Origin: Bacteriovoracaceae bacterium
GTDB taxonomy: Bacteria > Bdellovibrionota > Bacteriovoracia > Bacteriovoracales > Bacteriovoracaceae
Assembly: GCA_024711325.1 (NCBI GenBank)
Contig: JANJTC010000001.1
Span: forward strand, 310,001 to 374,000
DNA: 64,000 nt
Direction: 5' to 3'
Shown here: in pieces, positions 34,556-44,030 of the stretch
Layout: every line of letters begins with the position of its first letter
Position numbering within the stretch: position 1 is the stretch's first letter
Program-made: the position numbers and the translations under genes
Notes under the pieces: model-generated
Told to the model about the DNA's origin: nothing
Database searches by the model: none
Seen by the model: the letters and a program-made list of their open reading frames with translations, nothing else

Positions 34556-37500
34556 GTGAATGATAAAGGTATTCCTGTTGTAAGGAAGAGAGTAGTTCTT
34601 GATCAGTGGCAGGTTTCTTTCTATGAGGAGTTTGATTCGATTCTCTTCCCTGATGGAAAGCTTCATGTTGATATTGATCAATTGATCCAGTTTGTAACAA
34701 GAAGAAATTCCGGAAGCGGCTTTCGCCGTGAAGTCGTGATTGATGCTTATCCATTTCTTTGTGCTGTCAGACCCGAAGAGAAATCTATATACATTGGGAC
34801 CAGACGCTTGTCACGAGAGCTCGCTCTCTTAAAGCTTCACGAAGTCAATCCAGTTCTGATCGACCAGGACATAGAAAAAATATTTTTCAAACTAAAAGAT
34901 CATATTGAAAAAATCAGTACTCTTTCACCTTCCCATTTTCCGAGTGAGATTGAGTGGGTGTCTATGCAGTATGACCTTCCCCAATTGCTTGAAAGGGACC
35001 AGTGGGTAGATGTTGATGAGAATGCCAAAGAAATTCTGAAGCAACTGGTGAAGAAAGTGGGTGATTACCGCTCCAGCCTTTTTGAAAAGATTTCTGATTA
35101 TGGACTTACATTAACCGCTCAATATGACCTGATCCGTGTTCACCTTCTGAAGTTTCTCGCCTTGTTACCTTCACTTGATCACGACAAGACAGGTAAAGAA
35201 GTTAAAAGGAATCTCCTGGAAAGTTTGAGACGTTTAGGTGAAGACTCCCGGGCGATCTCGCTCCAGAAAAAAAGAGGTGGCCGTCAGTTGCCTATGTACC
35301 TGACTGTCGTCTTCAGTCTGGGACTTCAGCTGGCAAGTTTCCTACCGGCAGCTCCCCTTGCCGCCATCGTGAGATTTATGGTCCGGATGATGGCCAAGCG
35401 CTTTATAGCCGGTGAAAGCATTAATACTTCTCATGAAACGCTTCAGGCCTTGCGTGATACTAACCGTGAAGCGACTTTAGATCAGTTGGGTGAACTGGTG
35501 GTTTCAGCTAAAGAAGCTGACGAATATTTTGAAAAAGTGCTTCAACTGATTCATGGTCTCAAGCAACATGTTCCTAAAGGTGAGAAAAACAAGGCCGGAA
35601 TTTTAAAGGCCCACGTTTCTATCAAGGTGTCGGCCCTTTCTCATGATTTCAGGCCTCAGGCCTTTGAGGCCACTTATGCTAAAGTTGCTCCTCGTTTAAA
35701 ACGCATTCTTCAGGAAGCAGAAAGAGAAGAGGTCTTCATTCAAGTCGATGCTGAACACTATCACTATCGTGACCTCGTGCTGAGTATTTATGAAAAAGTT
35801 CTTCTAGAGACGGCAGAGCTTAAGGATTACGCACAGACAGGCATTGTGGTTCAGGCATATTTAAGAGATGGCTCTAAACACTTGATGGATGTTATCGAGC
35901 TGGCAAAAAAGCGCCAGCACCGCATGTGCATTCGTCTGGTCAAGGGTGCTTACTGGGATGCGGAGACAATTGAAGGGGAAGCCCATCAATTCACCCCTCC
36001 ACAATTTCTTAATAAGGAAGAGTCCGATCTTCACTTCAGGCAGCTGGCGTATCTGGCACTTAAGCATCATCAACATATTCACCTTGCGATTGGCTCTCAT
36101 AACCTTCAAGATCATGCTTTTGTTGAAAGTGTCAGAGAGCTTCGTTTCCCTCAGGCACCAGTCATAGAACATCAATGTTTGCATATGACTTATGAGGCCC
36201 TCTCTCACGGATTGGCCAAGATGGGATGGCCTACCAGAAATTATATGCCTATCGGCAATCTTCTGGTTGGGATGGCCTATTTAGTTCGCCGGATTATGGA
36301 GAATTCTTCCCAGGTCGGTGTACTCTCTATTATGCGTTCCCATCAGAAGGCCAGTGGTCTTATTTCTCCAGTGGAAGTTCATCTTAATAAAAAGAAAACC
36401 AGTGCTCTTCATCTTGATTCTTTTTTGACTCAACTCAAGAGTGATTTTACTCCGGTTAGACCACTGAAGATTTATGTGCCTTATGAAAGAAAGGCCCTGG
36501 AATTAGCTATTGAAGAATTTGGTCATTCAATTGCTTTCCGTCAACAAGAGATGAAGAACTCGGGAGAGACTCCAGTCATTTGTAGTTCACGTCCTGATTT
36601 AATCATAGGAACAGTTAAAGAAAACACCAATGCCGATGCGATTAAAGCTGTCGAGGAAGCCGAGGCCAGCTTGTTAAAAAGCTGGTGGAGCAAGCAGTCC
36701 CTGACGCTCTATCGAGTCTCAGTTCTCTTAAAGGCTGCCGACCTCATGCTTTTAAGGCGCAATAAACTGGCAGCTGTCATGATCTATGAGGCAGGAAAAA
36801 CGATGACTGAGGCCCTGGCCGATGTGGATGAGGCGATTGATTTTATCAATTTTTATGCCCGACAGGAAATTCAGCTTCAGTTGTCCGGCCAGAAGTATAC
36901 AAATCGTGGTGTCATTGCCGTGATTGCTCCATGGAATTTTCCTCTCGCTATTCCCTGCGGGATGACTGTGGCGCCTTTAGTTGCCGGTAATGCAGTCGTT
37001 TTAAAGCCTGCAGAGCAAACACCATTAATTGGTATTGAACTATACAACCTCTTAATTGAGGCCGGTGTCCCTAAAGATGTCTTTCACCTTATTTTGGGAG
37101 ATGGAGAAGTCGTTGGTGCCCCTTTAGTCACTCACCAAAGAACTGCGGGTGTCGTCTTTACCGGTTCTAAAAGTGTAGGTCAGTGGATTTATCGTCACTC
37201 CGGGCAGAACATGCTGGAGCATTACTATCACCAGATTCCTATGCAGAAGAAAATTATCACTGAGATGGGGGGTAAGAATGCCATTATTGTCACAAATAAC
37301 TGTGAACTTGATGAAACAATTTCGGGCATTCTAAGTTCGGCGTTCGGTCACTCAGGTCAGAAATGTTCAGCAGCTTCACGGGTAATTGTGCATAAAGAGG
37401 TTAAAGACGCTCTGATCACTCGCCTGGTCCAGGCAATCCGTGACTTAAAAGTGGGTGAGGCCCTGGATCCCTCGACTTCAGTTAATCCTCTTATTACTCA

Positions 37501-38716
37501 GGCCGATCAGGAACGTGTTAGAAAAGCTGTGGAAGAGGCAAAAGATGAGGCCATTCGGGTTAATGGAAAAATTTTAATTGATCGCTCTTTTGAAAAATTA
37601 CCAGGCTTTTGTGTTGGGCCCGCACTTTTTGAGGTGCCTCCTCATCAGGCACGTAAAAAAGAGTCGTGGGCACAGCGTGAAATCTTTGGGCCAGTCATCC
37701 ATTTAACTGAATACGAGTCTTTAATTGAAGCTGTTGAATTATTTAATGGAACTGAATACGCTTTGACAGGAGGAGTTTACTCCCAGTCACAAGATGACAT
37801 TGATTTCCTCATTAAGTTCCTTCGTGCAGGTAACCTGTATGTGAATAGGACGTGTACAGGAGCGAGGGTAGGGATTGAGCCTTTTGGCGGATTTAAGCTA
37901 TCGGGGACAGGGCCAAAGGCCGGTGGCACTGATTACTTAAAAGAATTTCATTTCCTTCTTTCAACTCAAGACACTCATCGTGAAGAGCCGAAATGGGGTA
38001 AGGACAGTGGTTATCATTTAAATATACCAAGACCATCACTTATATCTGTTACTGGAAGAGTTTCGCGTTTTGAAAATTTTGGTCGCTCTTTCCTTGAACA
38101 GTACGAACTATTCATGGGGACAGTGAATGAAAAAGATAAGGCCCAACTATCTCATTTTATCGAATGGACCAAGCTAAATCTGGATTCTTATCTAAACGGC
38201 AGGCACCTGAATTTCGTGATTCCTGGACAGTTAAGTTATAATGATAAGTCGCTAATTAAAGAGGCCGGGCTATTTGTCACTGTTGGAGCACGACCAAGCG
38301 TGAAGTCGATACATTATCTTTTTAGTGCTCTGGCATTAGGCTGCGGATTATCCATCGCATGTGTGACTGAAGAGGCCTATGCAACGTGGAAAGGTATTCT
38401 AGAACTTGCTTGGAAAGCAGGCTTTTCTAAGTCAAATATTGATTGCACGTTGATTTCACCGGATTCTCTGGGCAAATTATTTAAAGAAGCTAAATACAGC
38501 TTCGTATATGCCGGGCACTTCGTTCAATTTCAAAATGTTTTGTATAAGCAATTGCTGGATGGAGATGCCTTGAACGAAACCATGCGTTTAATCCTCTCAG
38601 AAATTGATGGGGTTTCTCTTCATCTGCCTTCACATGTCTTGGATCAGTTCGTATGGACGAGGTCTTTGGCCATCAATACCATGAGGCATGGGGCACCTTT
38701 GGAGTTGAATGCATGA
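34556..38716 (+). CDS. putA: Bifunctional proline dehydrogenase / P5C dehydrogenase (PutA)
   Basis: 1386 residues from the GTG at 34556, which has GGAGG five bases upstream; a TTG ten codons earlier has none. The proline dehydrogenase barrel spans about residues 170-570 (KVSALSHDF, QVDAEHY, VKGAYWD, GSHN). The aldehyde dehydrogenase domain spans about 640-1140, with PWNFPLAIP, EMGGKN and the catalytic Cys937 in GHSGQKCSA. About 220 further C-terminal residues are of the long PutA type. It oxidises proline to glutamate and feeds electrons to the respiratory chain. The start of proC overlaps its stop. Confidence 0.95.
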   Translation: MNDKGIPVVRKRVVLDQWQVSFYEEFDSILFPDGKLHVDIDQLIQFVTRRNSGSGFRREVVIDAYPFLCAVRPEEKSIYIGTRRLSRELALLKLHEVNPVLIDQDIEKIFFKLKDHIEKISTLSPSHFPSEIEWVSMQYDLPQLLERDQWVDVDENAKEILKQLVKKVGDYRSSLFEKISDYGLTLTAQYDLIRVHLLKFLALLPSLDHDKTGKEVKRNLLESLRRLGEDSRAISLQKKRGGRQLPMYLTVVFSLGLQLASFLPAAPLAAIVRFMVRMMAKRFIAGESINTSHETLQALRDTNREATLDQLGELVVSAKEADEYFEKVLQLIHGLKQHVPKGEKNKAGILKAHVSIKVSALSHDFRPQAFEATYAKVAPRLKRILQEAEREEVFIQVDAEHYHYRDLVLSIYEKVLLETAELKDYAQTGIVVQAYLRDGSKHLMDVIELAKKRQHRMCIRLVKGAYWDAETIEGEAHQFTPPQFLNKEESDLHFRQLAYLALKHHQHIHLAIGSHNLQDHAFVESVRELRFPQAPVIEHQCLHMTYEALSHGLAKMGWPTRNYMPIGNLLVGMAYLVRRIMENSSQVGVLSIMRSHQKASGLISPVEVHLNKKKTSALHLDSFLTQLKSDFTPVRPLKIYVPYERKALELAIEEFGHSIAFRQQEMKNSGETPVICSSRPDLIIGTVKENTNADAIKAVEEAEASLLKSWWSKQSLTLYRVSVLLKAADLMLLRRNKLAAVMIYEAGKTMTEALADVDEAIDFINFYARQEIQLQLSGQKYTNRGVIAVIAPWNFPLAIPCGMTVAPLVAGNAVVLKPAEQTPLIGIELYNLLIEAGVPKDVFHLILGDGEVVGAPLVTHQRTAGVVFTGSKSVGQWIYRHSGQNMLEHYYHQIPMQKKIITEMGGKNAIIVTNNCELDETISGILSSAFGHSGQKCSAASRVIVHKEVKDALITRLVQAIRDLKVGEALDPSTSVNPLITQADQERVRKAVEEAKDEAIRVNGKILIDRSFEKLPGFCVGPALFEVPPHQARKKESWAQREIFGPVIHLTEYESLIEAVELFNGTEYALTGGVYSQSQDDIDFLIKFLRAGNLYVNRTCTGARVGIEPFGGFKLSGTGPKAGGTDYLKEFHFLLSTQDTHREEPKWGKDSGYHLNIPRPSLISVTGRVSRFENFGRSFLEQYELFMGTVNEKDKAQLSHFIEWTKLNLDSYLNGRHLNFVIPGQLSYNDKSLIKEAGLFVTVGARPSVKSIHYLFSALALGCGLSIACVTEEAYATWKGILELAWKAGFSKSNIDCTLISPDSLGKLFKEAKYSFVYAGHFVQFQNVLYKQLLDGDALNETMRLILSEIDGVSLHLPSHVLDQFVWTRSLAINTMRHGAPLELNA

Positions 38717-39498
38717 AAGTTCTAGTCCTGGGCGCAGGTAAAATGACGGAGGCCCTCCTTACAGGTTTAAAGAAGACCGAAAATCTCTCGAGTTGGGTGA
38801 TCTATTCACCCTCCGGCATTTCGGCCCAAAAGCTAGCAGGCAGAGTTGGAGCACGTGCCATCAATGATCTCAATTTGATGGAGTCACCAGATTGGATTTT
38901 AATTGGCTGCAAGCCCCAACAGTTGCCTGATCTTAGTGCCAGTCTTAATGGCAGGTTTAAAGAATCACTTTTTGTCAGCATGTTAGCTGCAGTTTCTGAA
39001 GCCGATCAGATTAAAATATTAGGTATAAAAGAGTTAATCAGGATCATGCCTAATATGCCGGTGGAATTTAATGAAGGAGTTACTTTACTCGCTTCTGATT
39101 CATCTAAGGCGCGACTCCCTTCTTTTCAAGGCCTTTTTGCCAAGCTTGGGACTTCTATGGTCGTCACAGGATCAGAGCTGGAGGAGCTTACTTTGCTGAC
39201 TGGTTCCGGCCCTGCTTTTATTTATGAATTTGCTAAAAATCTTTCGGCCTCATTTGAATCCCTGGCCGATGAGGATAGGGAGATATTAGTCAGGCAAGTG
39301 ATAAAAGGGGCCGCAAGAAATCTGAGTGCTAGCTCTGATTCTTTGAATGAGTTAACCGCAAAAGTCACCTCTAAAGGGGGAGTGACCATCGCAGTCCTGA
39401 ATTTTTGGCGTGATTCTAACCTTTCAGAGACGCTAAAGTCTGCTATTGAGGCCGGGAAAAAAAGAGCAGCTGAAATCAAGGCTACTCTTCGAAGCTAA
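38713..39498 (+). CDS. proC: Pyrroline-5-carboxylate reductase
   Basis: 261 residues from the ATG at 38713, which overlaps the putA stop (ATGA) and has GGAG nine bases upstream; an earlier in-frame ATG is not needed. The NAD(P)-binding start MKVLVLGAGKM, the RIMPNMPV block and the TGSGPAF segment are those of ProC. It reduces P5C to proline, the reverse direction of the PutA half-reaction. The pairing is unusual because it joins a degradative and a biosynthetic enzyme. Confidence 0.93.
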   Translation: MKVLVLGAGKMTEALLTGLKKTENLSSWVIYSPSGISAQKLAGRVGARAINDLNLMESPDWILIGCKPQQLPDLSASLNGRFKESLFVSMLAAVSEADQIKILGIKELIRIMPNMPVEFNEGVTLLASDSSKARLPSFQGLFAKLGTSMVVTGSELEELTLLTGSGPAFIYEFAKNLSASFESLADEDREILVRQVIKGAARNLSASSDSLNELTAKVTSKGGVTIAVLNFWRDSNLSETLKSAIEAGKKRAAEIKATLRS

Positions 39499-39994
39499 AA
39501 TCTTCTTTTTCTTGATTGAGAGTTTTATAGAGTTCGCTTTGACAAAAAGTTGCCTGTACAAAATTTAAACACCGATTGATTTCTTTGTCGGATTTCTTTT
39601 TATTCAGAAGGATACGCTGAGACTTACTTAAATTTACCAGGTGCTCTCTCAGAAGTTCGTCCACATAACCGCATGTGCAGTTTTGATCACAAGTTTTAAT
39701 CAGGTCATTTACTTCTCCGGGATCGTCTAATAATGCTTCCATATCATCTTGAACGATATCCATTCGGGGACGAATTGTCCGTAAGAGTAAGGCCGCCTCA
39801 TCCACATCTGGTACACATTCAAGCGGGGCCATTTCCTGGTCAAAAATTTTAGTTAGAAGCTGGTTGCCTAAAATCAGCTCACCACGGGAGAACTCCCTCG
39901 GGGCCACTTCAACCTGAGGTGTTACCTTGTTGGGCACTTTGGTGGTCGTGGAACAGGCACTTATGAGTATCAGGATTAATAATTTTTGGAACAT
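39482..39994 (-). CDS. Small lipoprotein, unknown
   Basis: A 170-residue protein with a lipoprotein signal: MFQKLLILILISAC, the lipobox ending at Cys14. The mature part is helical and has several cysteines (DQNCTCGY region), with no recognised family. Its 3' end overlaps the end of proC by 17 bases on the opposite strand. It follows the lipoprotein gene at 40005 closely and is probably cotranscribed. Confidence 0.65.
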   Translation of the reverse strand: MFQKLLILILISACSTTTKVPNKVTPQVEVAPREFSRGELILGNQLLTKIFDQEMAPLECVPDVDEAALLLRTIRPRMDIVQDDMEALLDDPGEVNDLIKTCDQNCTCGYVDELLREHLVNLSKSQRILLNKKKSDKEINRCLNFVQATFCQSELYKTLNQEKEDFSFEE

Positions 39995-40004
39995 ACAACT
40001 TCAT

Positions 40005-40862
40005 TCACTTTCTATGGTTTAAAAAATCTTTTATCTTAGCGGAGGCTTCTCTGCTGTGCTGATGGTTTTGGTGGAAAACAATAACTCCAGATGCCCGCTT
40101 TGACTTTTTTATCATCTTAAGCGACCGTTCTACAATTTTTTCCGGTGTTTGGGCCAGCCAGTCAAAACTATCGAAGTCACCGGGTCGAAAGTATTTCTCA
40201 TCAATTGGTTTGAAAGTCACTGACCAATCTGTCGCTTCGCTATCATCTGTTGATGCTGGACTTCTAACCGGATCTTTTAATCGGGTCTGGTGCAGATGGG
40301 CAAGGTGCTCAACGTTTTTTTCAAAAACATGAAATTCTTTAGTCGCAAGGAGACGCTGATACTCACTTTCAATATCTTTACTGGATAATGTTCTTAAGGT
40401 TCCGGTATTGACATGAAGTGCTTCAGAAATTCTCTTGATACTAAGAGCTTTAAGATATGACCCAGAAGAAAATTCGCGCACTCTTTCGGTCATTATCAAA
40501 AGTTTATTCGACGAGAGAGTCTTTGAAAGCGTCAGAATTTCTTCTTCAATCTTCTGAACTTTTGGTCTGACCGCCATGAGATTTAAATAAGTATAGGAGC
40601 GATAGAGCTGATCTATATTCAAATCTTTTAAGGAGGAATCTAAGCGTATAAGATTTCTTTGACCAATAATGAAGTAACTATGAAGTGAGAAAAGTTTCTT
40701 ATCTATTTCTTTTACAATGAGCTGGTTTTCCTCTTTTGCGAGTCTTTCCATGGGAGCGGGAGAGAGCTGGGCAGTAGGTGCAAGGGTTTGGTTGGCAAAT
40801 AATTTAAAACCACCACATGAAGTGAGTATGATGGCCGCTCCTAAAACTGCCAATTTAGGCAT
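40005..40862 (-). CDS. Lipoprotein, unknown
   Basis: About 285 residues from the ATG at 40862, chosen because AAGGAG lies eight bases before it and it gives a lipoprotein signal (MPKLAVLGAAIILTSC). The mature part is helical and charged, with no known domain recognised. It ends ten bases before the next lipoprotein gene, so the two probably form an operon. Confidence 0.62.
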   Translation of the reverse strand: MPKLAVLGAAIILTSCGGFKLFANQTLAPTAQLSPAPMERLAKEENQLIVKEIDKKLFSLHSYFIIGQRNLIRLDSSLKDLNIDQLYRSYTYLNLMAVRPKVQKIEEEILTLSKTLSSNKLLIMTERVREFSSGSYLKALSIKRISEALHVNTGTLRTLSSKDIESEYQRLLATKEFHVFEKNVEHLAHLHQTRLKDPVRSPASTDDSEATDWSVTFKPIDEKYFRPGDFDSFDWLAQTPEKIVERSLKMIKKSKRASGVIVFHQNHQHSREASAKIKDFLNHRK

Positions 40863-41015
40863 TTGACTTGCTCCTTGTATTAACTGACTCTTTCGCATCG
40901 GAATAAAAAGAGTGAAACTTGAGCAAAATGTTTTTATTGAGGCAGTCTTTGCTAGTCAATTAGATCTATTGAATTCTGGAGTAATATTAAGGATAATCAA
41001 ATGTAGGAGGATCCT

Positions 41016-41441
41016 ATGGAAGATATCCGCTCCGTCCTTTCGCAATTTCATACGAAGAAAAAAAGTACCGCTGAGACTCAGAAATCTTCTACACGTCCAG
41101 AGGCCATTGCCTTAAGTTCCGAAATACCAGATGTTTTTTTTGATGTCGTCCTACAAAAATATAAACTTAATCGGCCAGAAATCACACTTCTCATGTTTCT
41201 TTATCGCCAGGTGTGGTGTCGCCCAAATCTTTATAAATCACATGGCATTGGACCCCTAAATTCTTATTCTGACCTTTGTACCAATCTTGGTTTATCAATA
41301 GAGGAGTTGGGGACGTATCTTCGTGTGCTGGAAAATTATGGATTCATTGAAACCGTCCGTTCGGGACAGTACTTTGTCCGTAAATTCTTTACAGAAGAAT
41401 TGGATGCCCAGTTCGGACAAAATTATGATGAGTTCTTCTAA
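41016..41441 (+). CDS. Winged-helix-like protein, possibly DNA-binding
   Basis: A 141-residue protein with GGAGG before the ATG. Residues 45-140 show a helix-turn-helix pattern with a wing (LNRPEITLLMFLYRQ, LCTNLGLSIEELGTYL, YGFIETVRSGQYFV), as in DnaD/replication-initiator-like or PadR/MarR-like proteins. The N-terminal 40 residues are basic and disordered. Its end overlaps trmK, so both are probably translated together. Regulatory targets unknown. Confidence 0.68.
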   Translation: MEDIRSVLSQFHTKKKSTAETQKSSTRPEAIALSSEIPDVFFDVVLQKYKLNRPEITLLMFLYRQVWCRPNLYKSHGIGPLNSYSDLCTNLGLSIEELGTYLRVLENYGFIETVRSGQYFVRKFFTEELDAQFGQNYDEFF

Positions 41442-42087
41442 GGTAAGTCCCTTCCTTTCGGCCAGATTAAGCGCCTTAAGAAGCTATTATCAAAAACAAA
41501 AAAACATTTGGGATATTGGATGTGACCATGGTTTGTTAGGTCTGTCTTTTAGTAATGAGGAAGAGGTAGAACGCATTCATCTGGTTGATCCATCTGCGGC
41601 AGTTATCAAGGAACTTCAAAACAAGCTTAAAGATTCGTATATTACAAAGGGTGAAATTTTAATTCATCATCAACATGGTCAACAGTTAAGCATAGAAACA
41701 ACTTCAAACTGCATCTTTATTGCTGGTATGGGTGGCAAAGAAATTGGTGAAATTATCATTCATTTACTCCCGAGTCTTGATGCCACTTCCAGTGTTGTCA
41801 TCTCTCCTCATAGAAAGATCCTGGAATTAAGGGCACTTTTAAGAGAACTCCCGCTGGCCCTTGTTCAGGAAGAACTGATTTTTGAAGATGGCCAATTCTA
41901 TCAAATTCTCTGTCTAAGGAAGGGGGAAGGACCCAGAGTGCATCCCTATGGAAGGGACATTTGGAAAAAAGAAGTGGGGAAACATTACCGGGATCATCAA
42001 ATGAAGTACTTTGGAGTTCATGAAGACTTGGCATCTAAAGGCTATATGGAATATTTAGCGGATCCTAAGTTATTGAAATCTACTTAA
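41425..42087 (+). CDS. trmK: tRNA (adenine22-N1)-methyltransferase, TrmK-like
   Basis: About 220 residues from the ATG pair at 41425/41428, inside the end of the previous gene. The SAM site reads DIGCDHGLLGL, followed by HLVDPSAAVI, and the family motif IAGMGGKEIGEII is present (COG2384). TrmK methylates A22 in the D-loop of tRNAs. The reading frame open further upstream is not needed for the domain. Good match; SAM dependence is secure, tRNA position by homology. Confidence 0.88.
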   Translation: MMSSSKVSPFLSARLSALRSYYQKQKNIWDIGCDHGLLGLSFSNEEEVERIHLVDPSAAVIKELQNKLKDSYITKGEILIHHQHGQQLSIETTSNCIFIAGMGGKEIGEIIIHLLPSLDATSSVVISPHRKILELRALLRELPLALVQEELIFEDGQFYQILCLRKGEGPRVHPYGRDIWKKEVGKHYRDHQMKYFGVHEDLASKGYMEYLADPKLLKST

Positions 42088-42099
42088 AAATTGAAGGCG

Positions 42100-42108
42100 T
42101 GTTATAAT
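42100..42108 (+). promoter_or_regulatory. Extended -10 promoter, leaderless start
   Basis: TGT-TATAAT (42100-42108) is an extended -10 that ends five bases before the ATG at 42114. There is no Shine-Dalgarno, so the transcript probably starts at the start codon. Confidence 0.55.
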
Positions 42109-42113
42109 AAATT

Positions 42114-43793
42114 ATGGCATCAAAAATGTTGTTTTATTATTTTGGAGATGATGAAGCTTACTATCGGGCCCTACTAGGGGAGTTCAAAAAACATACCCGC
42201 CTTGATATCGACTTTCAACGTATCTACGAAAGTAAGGAAAAAAATATTCAGGCGCTTTTTTTAAAAGTGTTTAGAAATCGTCCAGCCGCTGTATTTATTG
42301 ATTTCTCTAAGCAGCCACAGGACTACCTACACCTGGCACGAATCATAACACGGACACCATTAGAGCATAAAATCGCAACCGTTGGGCTTATTGATTATCT
42401 CTCTCCGCCAGAAGTGTTACTAGAAAGTATCGCTACAGGAGTTAACCTCACCCATATAAAGAGCGCAGAAATTTACGATGTTATTTTTAGCGTCGCTAAA
42501 CTTATAGCTCCAGGAGAAATTGGCGAGCATGGTTTTGCCACCGCTAAATTAAGTGAAGATTGGGAAGCTGGCATCCCGGTTAAAATTGGATATGTGCATT
42601 CGGATGGTATCCATTTTGAAACAGATCAAAAACTGCAAAAAGGGGATAGGATCCGCTTTAACCACAACTGGACTAATAACAGGATTGTTCCTTCAAAAGA
42701 GTTTTTCATCCAGGAAGTTTCAAATACAAACATGTTTTATCATTTTAAATATAACGTGGATGCAGAATTTCTCTTCATTGATGATTTCCTTCCGCCGGAA
42801 GGGATGGATGAAGAAAAAATCAAAGAGAAAAAACAAGACCGCGAAGACCTGATCCTTTATCACCGGAAGCAATTATCTAAATGGATGGATGATAATTTAT
42901 CCAGCTCCCTGGAAAAGAAGGCGAAAGTTCTAGTCGTAGACCATGATTTTCACTTCTACGATCATCAGGCAAGAACCGATAAACATGCTTACATCATAAG
43001 ATGCGTACCACATCTGGTGGATATTGGTGAAGAGCTGGACCGTCTTCAACCTCAGGTCATTGCTTTTGCCCTTGAAAAAGAAGATGTCAAAAATCCTAAA
43101 AATACTTCTGAGCAATTAGGAATACTGGTTCAAGCACTCAAGAAAAAGTTTGAGGGAACCGAGCCTTTTTTAATTGTGTTCAATAGTAAGATGAACTCCC
43201 GGGAAATGCAGGCACAATTGCACTACACTCACTTAATGGCAACTGACCATGAACTCTCGGCCGAAATCCTGCTGCGTATGGCAGAAATCTACGAGAAGAA
43301 GATTGCAGGCGGCCCAGCTGTGATGACCAAGCCAAAAGTTAAAGGGCATAAAAAAGTTTTCTTAAAAAAAACCAGCCCGGCATCAATCGGAGAGATCCTG
43401 ATTTCAATAAAAATTTGTAAATTATCTGAATCTGATATGATCATTCAGAGCGATGTTCCTTTACCCATTGGGCTTAATTTACACCTAAACACTCCTGTCG
43501 AAATGTTTGTAAATATCCAACCGACTAAGGCTCAAGGTAAAGTCCCGGAGTATCACGGTCTTATCCATTCGATTGGGGAGCAAGATAAAAAATCTCTCAG
43601 GCATTATGTAAATTCTGTTTTCTTCAGGGAGCATGATGCAAAATTGAATGATGAAACGGAGCAGTTCAAAAAGCTTAATGAAGCAAAAATGATTGAAAAA
43701 GAAAAGGCCCTGCAAGCTCAATTAGAAGCTGAAGCCCAGGAAAAGGCCGATGAGAATGAAGAGAAAGAAAACTCTGAAGAATCAGAGAATTAA
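42114..43793 (+). CDS. Large cytoplasmic protein with receiver-like and PilZ-like parts
   Basis: A 559-residue protein without signal or membrane segment. Residues about 5-125 and 265-375 resemble degenerate response-regulator receivers (e.g. AKVLVVDHDFHF). Between and after them are beta-barrel-like regions (GIPVKIGYVHSDGIHFETD near 165; SIKICKLSESDMIIQSD near 440) that look like PilZ domains without clear RxxxR motifs. The last 60 residues are a charged, glutamate-rich coiled coil. It may be a scaffold in c-di-GMP or motility signalling. All domain calls are tentative. Confidence 0.55.
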   Translation: MASKMLFYYFGDDEAYYRALLGEFKKHTRLDIDFQRIYESKEKNIQALFLKVFRNRPAAVFIDFSKQPQDYLHLARIITRTPLEHKIATVGLIDYLSPPEVLLESIATGVNLTHIKSAEIYDVIFSVAKLIAPGEIGEHGFATAKLSEDWEAGIPVKIGYVHSDGIHFETDQKLQKGDRIRFNHNWTNNRIVPSKEFFIQEVSNTNMFYHFKYNVDAEFLFIDDFLPPEGMDEEKIKEKKQDREDLILYHRKQLSKWMDDNLSSSLEKKAKVLVVDHDFHFYDHQARTDKHAYIIRCVPHLVDIGEELDRLQPQVIAFALEKEDVKNPKNTSEQLGILVQALKKKFEGTEPFLIVFNSKMNSREMQAQLHYTHLMATDHELSAEILLRMAEIYEKKIAGGPAVMTKPKVKGHKKVFLKKTSPASIGEILISIKICKLSESDMIIQSDVPLPIGLNLHLNTPVEMFVNIQPTKAQGKVPEYHGLIHSIGEQDKKSLRHYVNSVFFREHDAKLNDETEQFKKLNEAKMIEKEKALQAQLEAEAQEKADENEEKENSEESEN

Positions 43794-43834
43794 AAATCTT
43801 TGCTTTTTTACTTTCAAGCTACTAAGGTTAGCTC

Positions 43835-44029
43835 ATGAGACTACTCAAAATCCTTCTGGTTATTTTCCTGATTTATTTTATTCGTCGCTTTATTCAGATG
43901 TATCGAGTCATGAAGACCATTCGTGAAAATCAGGAACAAAAAGACGCAAATCAAAAGGCCCAACCTGAAAAGACAAATGAAGGTAAAAAAGATGCTATCA
44001 TCGATGCTGATTTTAAAGTCGTCGATTAG
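43835..44029 (+). CDS. Small single-span membrane protein
   Basis: A 64-residue protein: one N-terminal membrane helix (about residues 4-22) with a basic edge, and a charged tail predicted to be cytoplasmic. No family assigned (DUF4834-like size). It is convergent with the transglutaminase operon and ends one base from it. Confidence 0.55.
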   Translation: MRLLKILLVIFLIYFIRRFIQMYRVMKTIRENQEQKDANQKAQPEKTNEGKKDAIIDADFKVVD

Positions 44030-44030
44030 C

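Noticed and set aside
36000-36210. Frames inside putA on both strands
   Set aside because: Shadows of the proline dehydrogenase domain.
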